In this document: in pieces, positions 36,202-46,112 of the stretch
Layout of the letters: every line of letters starts with the position of its first letter
Position numbering within the stretch: the first letter of the stretch is position 1
Assembly (NCBI RefSeq): GCF_001281485.1
Contig: NZ_CP012669.1
Coordinates: 1,984,001-2,048,000 of the forward strand
DNA: 64,000 nt
Reading direction: 5' to 3'
Source of the DNA: Altererythrobacter epoxidivorans
GTDB lineage: Bacteria > Pseudomonadota > Alphaproteobacteria > Sphingomonadales > Sphingomonadaceae
Notes under the pieces: model-generated
The model's database searches: none
What the model saw: only the letters and a program-made list of their open reading frames with translations
Told to the model about the DNA's origin: nothing
Translations under genes and position numbers: made by a program

Positions 36202-37827
36202 ATGACCAGAGAACGAGATTTCGCCGATCCACGGATCCCCAATCGCGATGAATGCGTCCTTCGCTACCTCCTCGACAGGTGGGCGGACGAACGCACGGAC
36301 AAGGCCCACATCGTTTTTGCCGATGGCGAGGAATGGACCTTCGGTGAACTGCAGAAGATGGTGCGCGCCAAGGCGGCAGGCCTGCGTGAACTGGGCATCA
36401 AACAGGGCGAGCATGTCGCCGTCTGGCTGCCCAACGGGCGCGAGGCGCTGATCGCATTCTACGCAATCAATTACATCGGCGCAGTCTTCGTGCCGTTCAA
36501 CACAGCTTATCGCGGTAACTTGCTCGAGCATGTCATCGCGAATTCGGGTGCACGTTTCCTCCTCGTGCACCCGGACCTCATTCCTCGGCTTTCGGAAGTC
36601 GACCTTGCCGCGCTCGAAAGGCTGGTCGTGACGTCGGGCACCCAGCCCGCATCGGCCCCGCTTCCCATGACGCCGTTCGAAAGCGTTTCGGGCGCTGAAG
36701 ACGATTACCTGCCGCTCGATCACCCGATCGAACCGTGGGACATCCAGTCGATCATCTATACTTCGGGCACCACCGGCCCTTCAAAGGGCGTGCTGTCCTC
36801 CTACCTCCATATGTTCTCGAACGCCGGGCCGGAATCCTGGCCCATGGTGGGAGAGGATGATCGCTACATGTGCGTGGCACCGATCTTCCATATCGGCGGC
36901 ATGGGACCGCCTTTCGTGATGCTGGCGCGCGGCGCCTCTGTCGCGATGATCGACAATTTCTCGACTGACGAGTTCTGGTCCGTGGCCAAGGCGACGAAGT
37001 CGACGATGGTCTTCCTGCTCGGTGTCATGGCGACCTTCCTGCTGAAGGCAGAGCCCGGCCCGGGGGATCGCGACCACACCGTGAAGAAAGCCTTCATGGT
37101 GCCCTTGACGGGCGATGCGCCGGCTTTCACCGAACGCTTCGGCGTCGATATCTATACGATCTTCAACATGACCGAGATCTCGTCCCCGGTCGTTTCGGAG
37201 GCCAACCCGACCAAGATCGGCACCTGCGGCAAGGTTCGCGACGGGGTCGAAGTGCGGCTGGTCGACAGGAACGATTGCGAAGTCGCGATCGGCGAAATCG
37301 GGGAAATGCTCGTCCGGACCGATCGCCCCTGGGCGATGAACAGCGGCTACAACGCCAATCCCGAAGCGACGGCCGAGGCATGGCGCAACGGCTGGTTCCA
37401 TACCGGCGATGCGTTCCGCCGGGACGAGGACGGTTATTTCTATTTCGTCGACCGCGTGAAGGACGCGATCAGGCGGCGCGGCGAAAACATCTCGTCGTTC
37501 GAGGTCGAGGCAGACGTGTGCAGCCATCCGACAGTGCGCGAGGCCGCGGCGATCGCGGTCCCCAGCGAATATTCGGAAGACGAGGTGATGGTGGTCGTGG
37601 CGCCTGTGCCGGGTCAGACAATCGATCCGCGCGCGCTGGCCGAATTCCTGATCGATACCATGCCCTATTTCATGGTGCCGAGGTACATCCGCGTGCTCGA
37701 CGAGCTTCCCAAGACTCCTTCGGCGAAGGTCATGAAGGCCGAGCTCAGGACCGAGGGTATCACCGCAGACACCTGGGACCGCGAGGCAGCAGGCCTGCGC
37801 GTGCGCAGGGAAAGCTTCAGCGCGTGA
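36202..37827 (+). CDS. Acyl-CoA synthetase (AMP-forming)
   Basis: Activates a carboxylic acid to its CoA thioester through an acyl-AMP. The 541 residues carry the ANL-family marks: P-loop IIYTSGTTGPSKG, FNMTEIS (A5), GWFHTGDAFRRDEDGY (A7), DRVKDAIRRRGENISSFEVE (A8-A9) and the catalytic Lys in TPSAKVMKAEL. It resembles CaiC/fatty-acid ligases; the exact acid is unknown. Second gene of the operon, eight bases after the dehydrogenase, so both should act on the same compound class. Confidence 0.9.
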   Translation: MTRERDFADPRIPNRDECVLRYLLDRWADERTDKAHIVFADGEEWTFGELQKMVRAKAAGLRELGIKQGEHVAVWLPNGREALIAFYAINYIGAVFVPFNTAYRGNLLEHVIANSGARFLLVHPDLIPRLSEVDLAALERLVVTSGTQPASAPLPMTPFESVSGAEDDYLPLDHPIEPWDIQSIIYTSGTTGPSKGVLSSYLHMFSNAGPESWPMVGEDDRYMCVAPIFHIGGMGPPFVMLARGASVAMIDNFSTDEFWSVAKATKSTMVFLLGVMATFLLKAEPGPGDRDHTVKKAFMVPLTGDAPAFTERFGVDIYTIFNMTEISSPVVSEANPTKIGTCGKVRDGVEVRLVDRNDCEVAIGEIGEMLVRTDRPWAMNSGYNANPEATAEAWRNGWFHTGDAFRRDEDGYFYFVDRVKDAIRRRGENISSFEVEADVCSHPTVREAAAIAVPSEYSEDEVMVVVAPVPGQTIDPRALAEFLIDTMPYFMVPRYIRVLDELPKTPSAKVMKAELRTEGITADTWDREAAGLRVRRESFSA

Positions 37828-37885
37828 TTGCAACCGTCTCCCATAATTCCGACCGATGCGCCAAGACCGCAGGACCATTCATTCG

Positions 37886-39844
37886 ATGACAAATCCGTTC
37901 AAGCAACGCCCGGTGGCAGCAAGCGACGTAGATCGCGAACTGCTCGAGCAAGGTATATCCAGGGCGAACATTCCTGCCCTGCTGATGGTCCTCTACCAGA
38001 TGACCGGCGAGGAAAAATGGCTCAACGAGCCCTACGCGCCCAAGCGTTCGCCGGGCCTCGACGACAATGACAGCGGGCAGTTGCCCGATGCGATCCAGAA
38101 CGAAATCCGCCTCGCCGTGCACAATGCGATCGACGCATGGCTGGACGGCAAGGAGCTGGCCATCCCGCGGCCCAGCAATGCGCGCCTCGCCGAAATGCTG
38201 ACCGTGGCCATGACCGAACACGTGCCCGAAGAGTATGGCGACATCATCGCTGCCGGCATGGAGTACGATGCCGAAGCGCATGCGGACACAGCCGTTGCCA
38301 GCGACAAGACTGCCATCGTCATCGGTGGCGGGGTGTCCGGCATCTGCGCCGGTATCGAGCTCCAGAAACTCGGCATCCCCTACACCCTGTTCGAGAAGAA
38401 CGAGGATTTCGGCGGCACCTGGTTCGAAAACAAATACCCTGGCTGCGGCGTCGACACGCCTTCGCTGACCTACACGTTTTCGTGTCGCCCGAACGACTGG
38501 TCGATGTATTTCCCCTTGCGCGACGAGATCGAGAGCTACCTCCTCGACACTGCCAAACAGTTCGAACTCTACGAGAATGCGCAATTCGGCACTCATGTGG
38601 ATGAAGCGCGCTGGAACGACGCGACCGGAAAGTGGGATGTGTCCATTACCACGCCCGAGGGCCAGAGCGAGGTCCACAGCGCAGACTATCTGTTCAGCGC
38701 CGTCGGCATTCTCAACATCCCGAAATATCCGAGGATCGAAGGGCTCGCCGAATTTGCAGGGGACGTCTATCACACCAGCCGCTGGCCCGATGGCGCGGAC
38801 CTGGCAGGCAAACGCGTTGCCGTGATCGGAAATGGCGCATCGGGCATGCAGGTCGCGCCGGCGATTGCGGACGAGGTTGAAAGCCTCACGCTGTTCGCAA
38901 GGTCGAAACAGTGGGCCGCACCCTTCCCGCAGTTCCGCAAGAAGATCCCCGAGGGCGTCCGCTATCTCATGCAGGTCGTCCCGCTGTATCGGGCCTGGCT
39001 CGAACAACGCCTTTCGTGGACCTTCAACGACCGCGTCCACGGTACGCTCTTCCGCGATCCTGAGTGGGCCTATCCGGAACGTGCGGTCAACGAGATCAAC
39101 GACGGCCACCGCCGCGCCTTCACGCGGTATGTGGAAGAGCAGCTCCAGGACCGGCCCGAACTGATCGAGCACGTGCTGCCCGACTATCCGCCCTTCGCGA
39201 AACGCATGCTTCTCGACAACGGCTGGTTCAGGACAATCAAGAAAGAGAACGTCACGCTGATCCCCGAGCACCTTGCCAAGGTCGACGGGAACACGCTCTA
39301 TTCCTCTTCCGGCCGCACGGTCGAAGCTGATGTGATCATTCTCGCCACCGGGTTCCAGACGACCAACGTGCTCGGCTCCTACGACATCATCGGGCGCGAA
39401 GGGCAGGTCCTGCGCGAGAAGTGGGGAGAGGATGACGCAGCCGCCTATCTCGGCACGCTGGTCCCCGGCTTCCCGAACTTCTTCATCCTGCTCGGGCCCA
39501 ATGTCGGCGCAGGGCATGGCGGCAGCATGATCCGCAATATCGAGAACCAGATGCATTTCGCAGGCGAGGTCGTCCTGTCGGCCAGCGGCCGCGGCGCCCA
39601 GACGGTTGAGGTTCGGGACGATGTCTATGAAAACTATCTCCGCCGCATAGACGAAGCGCACGAAAAGCTGGTCTGGACCCATCCGGGAACCGAGAACTGG
39701 TATCGCAATTCCAAGGGGCGCGTGGTCGCGATCACCCCGTGGCGCAACGACGCCTTCTGGCGAATGACGCGCAAGCCCGACGAAAGCGACCTCGAGTTCG
39801 GCGAGCAGGGTGCTTCGTCGAGAGCCACGGCCAAAGCCGGCTGA
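37886..39844 (+). CDS. Baeyer-Villiger monooxygenase, HAPMO-like
   Basis: FAD- and NADPH-dependent oxygenase that inserts oxygen beside a ketone to give an ester or lactone. In 652 residues it has an extra N-terminal domain of about 140 residues (SRANIPALLMVLYQMTGEEKW) as in 4-hydroxyacetophenone monooxygenase. Then come the FAD motif IGGGVSG (about 147), the type I fingerprint FAGDVYHTSRW (about 290-300) and the NADPH motif IGNGASG. ATG 37886 is used; ATG 37856 is also possible and neither has a strong ribosome-binding site. Third gene of the operon. Confidence 0.9.
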   Translation: MTNPFKQRPVAASDVDRELLEQGISRANIPALLMVLYQMTGEEKWLNEPYAPKRSPGLDDNDSGQLPDAIQNEIRLAVHNAIDAWLDGKELAIPRPSNARLAEMLTVAMTEHVPEEYGDIIAAGMEYDAEAHADTAVASDKTAIVIGGGVSGICAGIELQKLGIPYTLFEKNEDFGGTWFENKYPGCGVDTPSLTYTFSCRPNDWSMYFPLRDEIESYLLDTAKQFELYENAQFGTHVDEARWNDATGKWDVSITTPEGQSEVHSADYLFSAVGILNIPKYPRIEGLAEFAGDVYHTSRWPDGADLAGKRVAVIGNGASGMQVAPAIADEVESLTLFARSKQWAAPFPQFRKKIPEGVRYLMQVVPLYRAWLEQRLSWTFNDRVHGTLFRDPEWAYPERAVNEINDGHRRAFTRYVEEQLQDRPELIEHVLPDYPPFAKRMLLDNGWFRTIKKENVTLIPEHLAKVDGNTLYSSSGRTVEADVIILATGFQTTNVLGSYDIIGREGQVLREKWGEDDAAAYLGTLVPGFPNFFILLGPNVGAGHGGSMIRNIENQMHFAGEVVLSASGRGAQTVEVRDDVYENYLRRIDEAHEKLVWTHPGTENWYRNSKGRVVAITPWRNDAFWRMTRKPDESDLEFGEQGASSRATAKAG

Positions 39845-39853
39845 CAACGGCAG

Positions 39854-40828
39854 ATGCGCGCCTTCCAAGCGAGTGAACTCGGCAGCCTTGCCAAATTCAG
39901 GATCGAGGATGCCGGCGCGCCAAATCCCGGCCAGGGGCAGATCCTCGTATCGGTCGAAGCGACAGCCCTCGGCTTCGTCGACCAATTGGTTATGCGCGGC
40001 CTCTATCAGGTCAAACCGCCGGTCCCGTTCGTGCCGGGCGGCGAGATTGTCGGCACAATCATTGCGCTCGGCGAAGGCGTGACCGGCTTCGAAGCTGGGC
40101 AACGCATCGCGTGCTGGCAGTTTGGTGGCGGGCTTGCCGAACAGGCGGTCGCCGCTGCCGAACACGCAGTCGCCGTCCCCGATGGACTGGAGCCGCAAAT
40201 AGCCGCTGCCGCCCTGCTGGACTACCTGACTGCCTATTACGGCCTCTATGATCGCGGAGGTCTGAAGCCCGGCCAGTCACTGCTCGTGACCGGCGCATCG
40301 GGCGGCGTAGGCTCGGCTGCGGTCCAGCTGGCGAGCGCCTCGGCTGCGACGGTGATCGGCCTTGCCTCTACCGACGAGAAGCGCGAATTCGTGTCCGCAC
40401 TCGGCGCATCGCGCGTGATCGATTACAGGGACGCGAATTGGCGCGATCTTCTCAAGCGCGAATTTCCAAGCGGGGTCGACATGGTCTTCGATCCTGTCGG
40501 GGGATCGCTGTTCCAGCTATGCTTCCGCTCCCTCGCAAAACACGGTCGCCACCTGGTCGTAGGCTTCGCATCGGGTGACGGAATCCCGAGCCTTCCGGCG
40601 AACCTGCCGTTGCTCAAATCAGGCGAACTCGTGGGCGTCGATGCGCGTTATCTATGGGAAAGCGACCCCGCGCGGGTCAGGCAAATCCTCACGATTGTCC
40701 TCGAGCTTGCGAGGTCTGGTCAGATCCGTCCGAGGATCGCGCGGACCTTCGACCTGGCCGACGCTGCAGAAGCGGTAGAATTCGTCACCGTTAGCAATCG
40801 CCTCGGCAAGGTTGTCGTGACGCCTTAG
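39854..40828 (+). CDS. Quinone oxidoreductase-like MDR protein
   Basis: A 324-residue medium-chain reductase without the structural or catalytic zinc cysteines, so it belongs to the NADPH:quinone reductase/enoyl reductase group. The NADPH loop is TGASGGVGSAAVQLA. The N-terminus MRAFQASELGSLAKFRIED and PFVPGGEIVGTI are typical. It could reduce a quinone or an enone made in the pathway. Last gene of the four-gene operon; it converges with the P450 gene, the two stops being eight bases apart. Confidence 0.85.
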   Translation: MRAFQASELGSLAKFRIEDAGAPNPGQGQILVSVEATALGFVDQLVMRGLYQVKPPVPFVPGGEIVGTIIALGEGVTGFEAGQRIACWQFGGGLAEQAVAAAEHAVAVPDGLEPQIAAAALLDYLTAYYGLYDRGGLKPGQSLLVTGASGGVGSAAVQLASASAATVIGLASTDEKREFVSALGASRVIDYRDANWRDLLKREFPSGVDMVFDPVGGSLFQLCFRSLAKHGRHLVVGFASGDGIPSLPANLPLLKSGELVGVDARYLWESDPARVRQILTIVLELARSGQIRPRIARTFDLADAAEAVEFVTVSNRLGKVVVTP

Positions 40829-40835
40829 GGCGCGG

Positions 40836-42065
40836 CTACCAGCTAACCGGCAGGCTGCTCAGTCCCCTGAAAAGAAAGCCGTCGCGCCACTGCGGATTGC
40901 TGGCGTCCGCCTTCAGCGTCGGGATTCGGCGCGCCAGCTGTTCGAACGCCACGCGCCCCTCCAGCCGCGCAAGCTCGGCGCCAGCGCAAAAATGGATTCC
41001 GCCCCCGAAGCTGAGATGGCCGCGCGCATCCCGCGCGATATCGAACCGGTCGGGGTCATCGAAAACGCGCGGGTCGCGGTTCCCTGCCCCGATCAGCGTA
41101 AGCACCTTTTCGCCCGGCAGGATCGTCTCGCCCCGCAGCTGGGTCTCTGCCAGGGCGGTCCTGTAGGTCGCGATCAGCGAACTTTCGAACCGAAGGGTTT
41201 CATCGACCGCGCCTGCCGCCATGCCAGAGGGGTCGGCCACGAGTTTTGCCCACTCGTCCGGAAACCTTGCGAATGAAAGAACGGCATTGCCGATCATGTG
41301 GGCAGTGGTTTCGAAACCAGCCCCGAACAGCCCGATGGCGACCGTGACAAGCTCGTCGTGCGACAGCGAGTCTTCATTCCCGCCCGATTGCACCAGCGCC
41401 GTTGCGAGATCATCCCGCGGTTCGGCCATGCGCTGCTCGAACAGGTCTTCGAAGAATGCCTGAAGGATCGAGATCTGCTCGTTCGCCGTCGCCAGTTCGG
41501 TGTCGGTCAGCGCCCGCGCCTCGAACACGATGAAGCTTTGCGCGATCGCCCCGATGACCGCGGGCAGGCGCGGGTCCTCCGGATCGATGCCGAGCATGTC
41601 GCACATCACCCGCACCGGCAACTGGTAGGCGAAATCCGTGATGAGGTCTGCCGAACCTGCTGCCAGCATGGCGTCGATCAGTTCGTCGGCAATCTCGCAT
41701 ATCCGGCCTTCCATCGCCCTCACGCGCTTTGCCGTAAGCGCGCCGGTCACCATTCCGCGAACCCGAGTGTGGTGCGGAGGATCCTGCATCAGGAATACTT
41801 CCGACAGCCATTTGTAGGATCGCTGCCCGAGGACGTCGAAATCCGGGCCATAGAACAGGCGGATATTCTCGACGAAATCCCCCTGTCCAAATGAATCGCG
41901 GCCCATCAGGACCCCGCGCACGTCTTCGTGGCGGCTCACCACCCAATAACCGAGGTCGGAACGGTGAAGCGGATCCTTTTCCCTGAGTTCGGCAAAGGCG
42001 GGATAGGGATCGAGGCTCATCCCCGGCGCATCGGGGGCAAAGGAAGTCACATCTTCTCGCGCCAT
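40836..42065 (-). CDS. Cytochrome P450
   Basis: A 409-residue soluble haem monooxygenase. The haem motif LSFGGGIHFCAGAELARLEG has the ligand Cys at residue 360. The I-helix oxygen-binding stretch is FGAGFETTAHMIGN, and ETLRFES is the K-helix motif. It would hydroxylate the pathway compound; ferredoxin and reductase partners are not in this operon. ATG 42065 has GGGGAGG upstream; a longer frame to 42308 lies antisense-like within the neighbouring hydrolase. Third gene of the receptor-hydrolase-P450 operon. Confidence 0.92.
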   Translation of the reverse strand: MAREDVTSFAPDAPGMSLDPYPAFAELREKDPLHRSDLGYWVVSRHEDVRGVLMGRDSFGQGDFVENIRLFYGPDFDVLGQRSYKWLSEVFLMQDPPHHTRVRGMVTGALTAKRVRAMEGRICEIADELIDAMLAAGSADLITDFAYQLPVRVMCDMLGIDPEDPRLPAVIGAIAQSFIVFEARALTDTELATANEQISILQAFFEDLFEQRMAEPRDDLATALVQSGGNEDSLSHDELVTVAIGLFGAGFETTAHMIGNAVLSFARFPDEWAKLVADPSGMAAGAVDETLRFESSLIATYRTALAETQLRGETILPGEKVLTLIGAGNRDPRVFDDPDRFDIARDARGHLSFGGGIHFCAGAELARLEGRVAFEQLARRIPTLKADASNPQWRDGFLFRGLSSLPVSW

Positions 42066-42069
42066 GATG

Positions 42070-42969
42070 TCAGCCTCCCCTGCGTTCGTCGAAGACAGGC
42101 CGGAATCCGTCCTGCGCGCGTTCGACGAAGACTGAATGCGGCGCGCCGAAATGCGCCGGAACGATGCGAGCGTTCCGGTCGGCAGCCCGGTCGAGAATGG
42201 CCCGCCGCGTGCTCGCAGCCTGATCGCGATCTTCACAATAGACGCTGTTCCAGCCGGGTTGGCTGATCTGCATGGGGTGATGAAGGATGTCGCCGGTGAA
42301 GAAGGCAATTTCGCCCTCGCTCTCGACCTCCAGCACCATGTGACCCGGCGTGTGGCCGGGCGAGTCGATCGCCGTCATCCCGTCGGCGATCGAAGCGCCG
42401 TGTTCGATCAGTTCGGCACGGCCCGCCTTGATGATAGGGGCAACGCTGTCTTCAAAGACGTTGGCATTCACTTCCGCCCCGCCCAGCGACCCGTAGGTTT
42501 CCTTGGCCGGGTTCCAGGCCGCTTCGTCTAGCGTCGGGAAATAGTAGGTCGCGTTGGCGAAGGTCGGTTCCCACTCTCCTTCCACCAGCCGGGTGTTCCA
42601 GCCGACATGATCGATATGGAGATGGGTGCAGAAGACCTTGTCGATGTCTTCGGGTGCGAAACCCGCCTCTTCGAGCTTTGCCAGAAAATCGGTCTGCAAA
42701 TTGCCGAAGATCGGAATGCCAGGCCGGTCCTTCTCGTTGCCCGCGCCTGTATCGACCAGAACCAGCTCGTCACCTGTGTCGATGAGCCAGCTCTGCAGAT
42801 AACCGTAGATCAGGCCATCGCGCATGAAGTCCGGCTCGAATCCCGGGGCATGCTCTGCAAACACCCGGGATTCGAATTCGGCGAAGAGGGCTTCGGGCGG
42901 GCTGAACCCGCCCTGCCATTCTTCGATGCGGTAGACTTTGTGGCTGCCGATGCGAAATGCCTCTTCCAT
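42070..42969 (-). CDS. MBL-fold metallohydrolase
   Basis: A 299-residue cytosolic metallo-beta-lactamase-fold enzyme with HLHIDH at residues 116-121, a further zinc His in SPGHTPGH, and FFTGDILHHP. This layout recalls N-acyl-homoserine lactonases and related lactone hydrolases. Given a Baeyer-Villiger oxygenase in the same locus, opening a lactone or ester product is a fair guess, not shown. ATG 42969 follows the receptor stop by 22 bases; the stop is four bases before the P450 start. Confidence 0.88.
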   Translation of the reverse strand: MEEAFRIGSHKVYRIEEWQGGFSPPEALFAEFESRVFAEHAPGFEPDFMRDGLIYGYLQSWLIDTGDELVLVDTGAGNEKDRPGIPIFGNLQTDFLAKLEEAGFAPEDIDKVFCTHLHIDHVGWNTRLVEGEWEPTFANATYYFPTLDEAAWNPAKETYGSLGGAEVNANVFEDSVAPIIKAGRAELIEHGASIADGMTAIDSPGHTPGHMVLEVESEGEIAFFTGDILHHPMQISQPGWNSVYCEDRDQAASTRRAILDRAADRNARIVPAHFGAPHSVFVERAQDGFRPVFDERRGG

Positions 42970-42991
42970 TGCAGCGTCTCCCGCAGGTTTC

Positions 42992-45274
42992 TTAGAAATC
43001 GATCCCCAGGGTTACGCCGTAGGTGCGCGGCGGCCTGAGCGAACCGACCGAGACGAAGCCATAAAGCGGCGCGGTGATGATCGTGTTCGCCAGAGCGTAT
43101 TTGTCGAACAGGTTCTTGCCCCACAGCGAGACCGAGAACTTTTCGTCCGGAGAGCGATAGGTAATGCTCGCATTGGCCATGGCGAAGGCTTCCTGCCGCG
43201 CGTCCTTGTTGTTGAATTCGGTGAAAAACACCTCGTCCTGGAAATTCAGGTCGGCCGACAGGTCGAGCGTGCCGGAATTCCCGAGCTCGACAGTGTGGTC
43301 GGCGAATACGGCTACCGTGAATTCGGGCGCATTGGCGAGCCGGTTGCCCGACAGATCCGAAAGAGCCGGTTCATCCGCACAGGCAGGGAACTGACGGCGC
43401 GAAGTATCGCCGACAGCGTAATAGCCGTTGCAGAAGTCCTTGTATTTCGCATTGAGATAGGTCCCGAAGATGCGAATGCTGGTATTGCGTGCCGGCCTGA
43501 TCGTGCCTTCGATTTCGACGCCGTAGTTGCGTGCAGAAGCCGCGTTGATCGTTTCGACGATGCTGTTTTCATTGACGAAACCGACCTGGAGGTTGGTGTA
43601 ATCATAGTAGAACGCAGCTGCGCTGTAACCGAACGTGCCATCGTCGGTCTCGCCGCGCAGGCCTAGCTCGTAGCTCCACACGAATTCCGGATCGATGATG
43701 TCGTTGATGCTGCCGATATTCACCACGCCGGATTTGAAGCCCTTCGTGACCTTACCATAGAGCAGCGTTCCGCCCGGCGTCTTGTATTCGAGCACGAACT
43801 TTGGCGTGATGGAATCCCAGTCACCGGTCTTGTCGGTCGGAATGTCGAGGCCCTGCGCGTCGAAAGTAAACCGTCCGGAGCCGGCGCGTTCTTCCCAGTT
43901 ATAGCGCGCGCCAGCCGTGAAGGTCAGGTCAGGCGCGATTTCGAGCGCACCTTCGAGATAGGCACCTGCAGCCTTCGTCTTCACCGTGCCGCGCTGGAGA
44001 TAGAACCCGTCGTCGAACAGGTCTGGCGCAAGATCGGTCCCGAGGACGATATTGAAGTATTGCGCCAAGTTCACTGTCGGCACGCGGACTTCACCGATCA
44101 GTTCCTCTTCGAAATACATGGCACCGCCGAGCAGCGACAGTTTTCCGAGATCGGCCGTGAAGCTGAATTCCTGGCTGAAGGATTCGCTGTCTTCGATGTA
44201 GTTGTTCTGACCGAACGCGTTGATATCGCTGACATCGAGGTCATCCCGGTTGAAGCGCTCGAACTTGCGATAGGCGGTCGTCGACGTCAGCGTGAAGTCG
44301 CCCTTGTCCAGGGTGGCGATGCCAGTGACGCTCGTACCCTTACGTTCGTTGATCGCATCTTCATCGGAGTAGATGTTGCGCGTATCGACCGGCTTGCCGA
44401 GCGCCGCGTAATAGTCGTTGATCGTGTCGCCGCCCATAAGCGGGCCGGGCAGGAAACCTTCCGGAAAGACCGTCGGCCCGAAATAGTGGAAGGCGTAGTT
44501 GTAGTCGTCTTCCTTGAAGTGATCGGCGACCACGAGCAGTTCGAGGTCAGGCGTCACGTCGAACTGCAGTGAACCGCGGAAGGCGTAGGCATCGCGGTCG
44601 TCGACAGGATTGCCGGTGAACAGGTTCTTGCCGTAACCATCGCGCTTTTCGTACTTGCCAGCGATGCGGAACGCCACGGTGTCACCCGCAATCGGGCCGC
44701 CCACAGCGCCTTCAAGGGTGAGCGCGTCGTAATTCCCGTAGGTCGCGCGCGCATAGCCTTCGAAATAGGATGTGGGCCGCGCCGTGACGATGTTGATCAC
44801 ACCGCCGGTTGCGCCGCGACCATAGGTCGTGCCCTGCGGACCGCGCAGGACTTCGATCTGCTCGATATCGTAGAAGCCGCTGAGCTGTGCAGCAGGGCGG
44901 CTGTTGATCGCTCCGTTCTGGAGGAAGGCAACAGCACCGTCAGCGCCGAGGTCGATACTGGTCAGGCCGATGCCGCGAATGAAGGTACGGTTGACGCCGA
45001 ACTGGTCACCGACCGAAACGTTGGGAACTGCGGCGGCAAGATCGCCGGCATCCTCGATGCCGCCTGCGCCGATCGCTTCTGCGCCGAGCACAGAGATAGC
45101 GGCCGCCGTATCTTCGAGCGATTGGCCTGACTTGGTCGCGGTCACGATGATGACCGAACCTTCCTCTTCGGGCGCGGGATCGGGCGCCGTCTGTGCAGCA
45201 GCCTGCGTTGCGTATTGCGCGAGTGCGATGGCGGTGGCCGAGACGAGGGCGCGCCTGACGATGGTAACCTTCAT
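42992..45274 (-). CDS. TonB-dependent receptor of the catabolic locus
   Basis: A 760-residue outer-membrane receptor. Signal peptide about 1-27 (ending ATQAAAQ). The plug (VIIVTATKSGQSLEDTAAAI, about residues 40-165) includes RGIGLTSIDLGADGAVA, IEVLRGPQGTTYGRGATGG and VINIVTARP. The C-terminal barrel ends YGVTLGIDF. Such receptors in sphingomonads take up hydrophobic organics as well as iron chelates. Its operon partners (hydrolase, P450) and operator site B suggest import of the pathway substrate. ATG 45274 has GGGAGAG just upstream; the ATG at 45289 is less likely. Confidence 0.9.
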   Translation of the reverse strand: MKVTIVRRALVSATAIALAQYATQAAAQTAPDPAPEEEGSVIIVTATKSGQSLEDTAAAISVLGAEAIGAGGIEDAGDLAAAVPNVSVGDQFGVNRTFIRGIGLTSIDLGADGAVAFLQNGAINSRPAAQLSGFYDIEQIEVLRGPQGTTYGRGATGGVINIVTARPTSYFEGYARATYGNYDALTLEGAVGGPIAGDTVAFRIAGKYEKRDGYGKNLFTGNPVDDRDAYAFRGSLQFDVTPDLELLVVADHFKEDDYNYAFHYFGPTVFPEGFLPGPLMGGDTINDYYAALGKPVDTRNIYSDEDAINERKGTSVTGIATLDKGDFTLTSTTAYRKFERFNRDDLDVSDINAFGQNNYIEDSESFSQEFSFTADLGKLSLLGGAMYFEEELIGEVRVPTVNLAQYFNIVLGTDLAPDLFDDGFYLQRGTVKTKAAGAYLEGALEIAPDLTFTAGARYNWEERAGSGRFTFDAQGLDIPTDKTGDWDSITPKFVLEYKTPGGTLLYGKVTKGFKSGVVNIGSINDIIDPEFVWSYELGLRGETDDGTFGYSAAAFYYDYTNLQVGFVNENSIVETINAASARNYGVEIEGTIRPARNTSIRIFGTYLNAKYKDFCNGYYAVGDTSRRQFPACADEPALSDLSGNRLANAPEFTVAVFADHTVELGNSGTLDLSADLNFQDEVFFTEFNNKDARQEAFAMANASITYRSPDEKFSVSLWGKNLFDKYALANTIITAPLYGFVSVGSLRPPRTYGVTLGIDF

Positions 45275-45307
45275 TTTCTCTCCCTTCATACCGAGCCTCT
45301 GATTTTC

Positions 45308-45319
45308 TACTGGCTGGTA
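45308..45319. promoter_or_regulatory. Shared operator, site B
   Basis: TACTGGCTGGTA lies 34 bases before the TonB-dependent receptor ATG. It differs at one position from the reverse complement of site A. Its position, near the expected promoter of the receptor-hydrolase-P450 operon, fits repression. Confidence 0.58.
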
Positions 45320-45372
45320 TCTCTAGTTAAAAAGCAGCTTCGATTATCTTCCCGTTTGAAAATTCCATTGAG

Positions 45373-46014
45373 TTATTCTGCGCCGGCGAGGCGCAGGGCC
45401 GCAGCCACGAGCTGGTCGACAACGTCTTCGGCTGACCGCTGTCCGCCCGGCGAATACCAGGTCGGGATCCAGCTGATCAGGCCGCCGATCCAGACAGCCA
45501 CGAACGAATCGGTGTCTTCCCGGAATTCGCCCGCTTCCACGCCTTCGCGGATCAGCTCTGCGATCTGATGATCGAACGAATGCCTAAGACGAAGGATACG
45601 TTCGTGATCCGCCGCGCTGAGGTGTTTCATCTCGCGCTGGTACACCACGACATATTCCTGCCGATCGATCACGATCTTGCCGACCTGGCGGACGACCTCG
45701 CTCAACAGGGCACGATGATCCTTGTGTTCCCCGGCAAGGGTAGTCTCAAGCACCGCGAGAGCCTCGCTGATGCCCACCTCGCAGATAGCCGCGAGGATGG
45801 CTTCCTTGTTCTTGAAATAGGAATAGAGGAACGGCTTGGTAACGCCGAGATTGTCGGCGACATTGTCGAGAGTGCAACTGCTGTAGCCGCGCTGGTAGAA
45901 CAGATGGCTCGCCACCTCGACAATGCGATTGGTCTTGAACGCGACGAATTCGTTCTTGAGCGACGCGCCGCTAGCTTCCGCAGCCGCGCGGGCGCGCTTG
46001 GCTACCGCTGGCAT
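45373..46014 (-). CDS. TetR-family regulator of the catabolic locus
   Basis: A 213-residue repressor-type protein. The helix-turn-helix (about residues 27-73: IVEVASHLFYQRGYSSCTL, VADNLGVTKPFLYSYF) is followed by a helical ligand domain of the kind found in KstR2-like and other lipid/steroid-linked TetR proteins. An extra basic N-terminal tail of about 25 residues is present. Divergent from the 2-hydroxyacid oxidase gene with site C between, and followed by the receptor operon with site B. It is the best candidate to bind all three sites; an acyl-CoA ligand is likely for this group. Confidence 0.88.
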   Translation of the reverse strand: MPAVAKRARAAAEASGASLKNEFVAFKTNRIVEVASHLFYQRGYSSCTLDNVADNLGVTKPFLYSYFKNKEAILAAICEVGISEALAVLETTLAGEHKDHRALLSEVVRQVGKIVIDRQEYVVVYQREMKHLSAADHERILRLRHSFDHQIAELIREGVEAGEFREDTDSFVAVWIGGLISWIPTWYSPGGQRSAEDVVDQLVAAALRLAGAE

Positions 46015-46112
46015 CGGGAATCCACCGCTGAAAGTGAGCGCTTACGCAAATCCATCTCCGTTCGGCGGACGTGTCCTCCACCTTTAAATGCGATGATGCC
46101 AAAAAATCAATC

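Noticed and set aside
37817..40198. 793-codon minus-strand frame
   Set aside because: Antisense to the BVMO and the start of the quinone reductase gene; composition is that of a shadow frame and no domain is visible.
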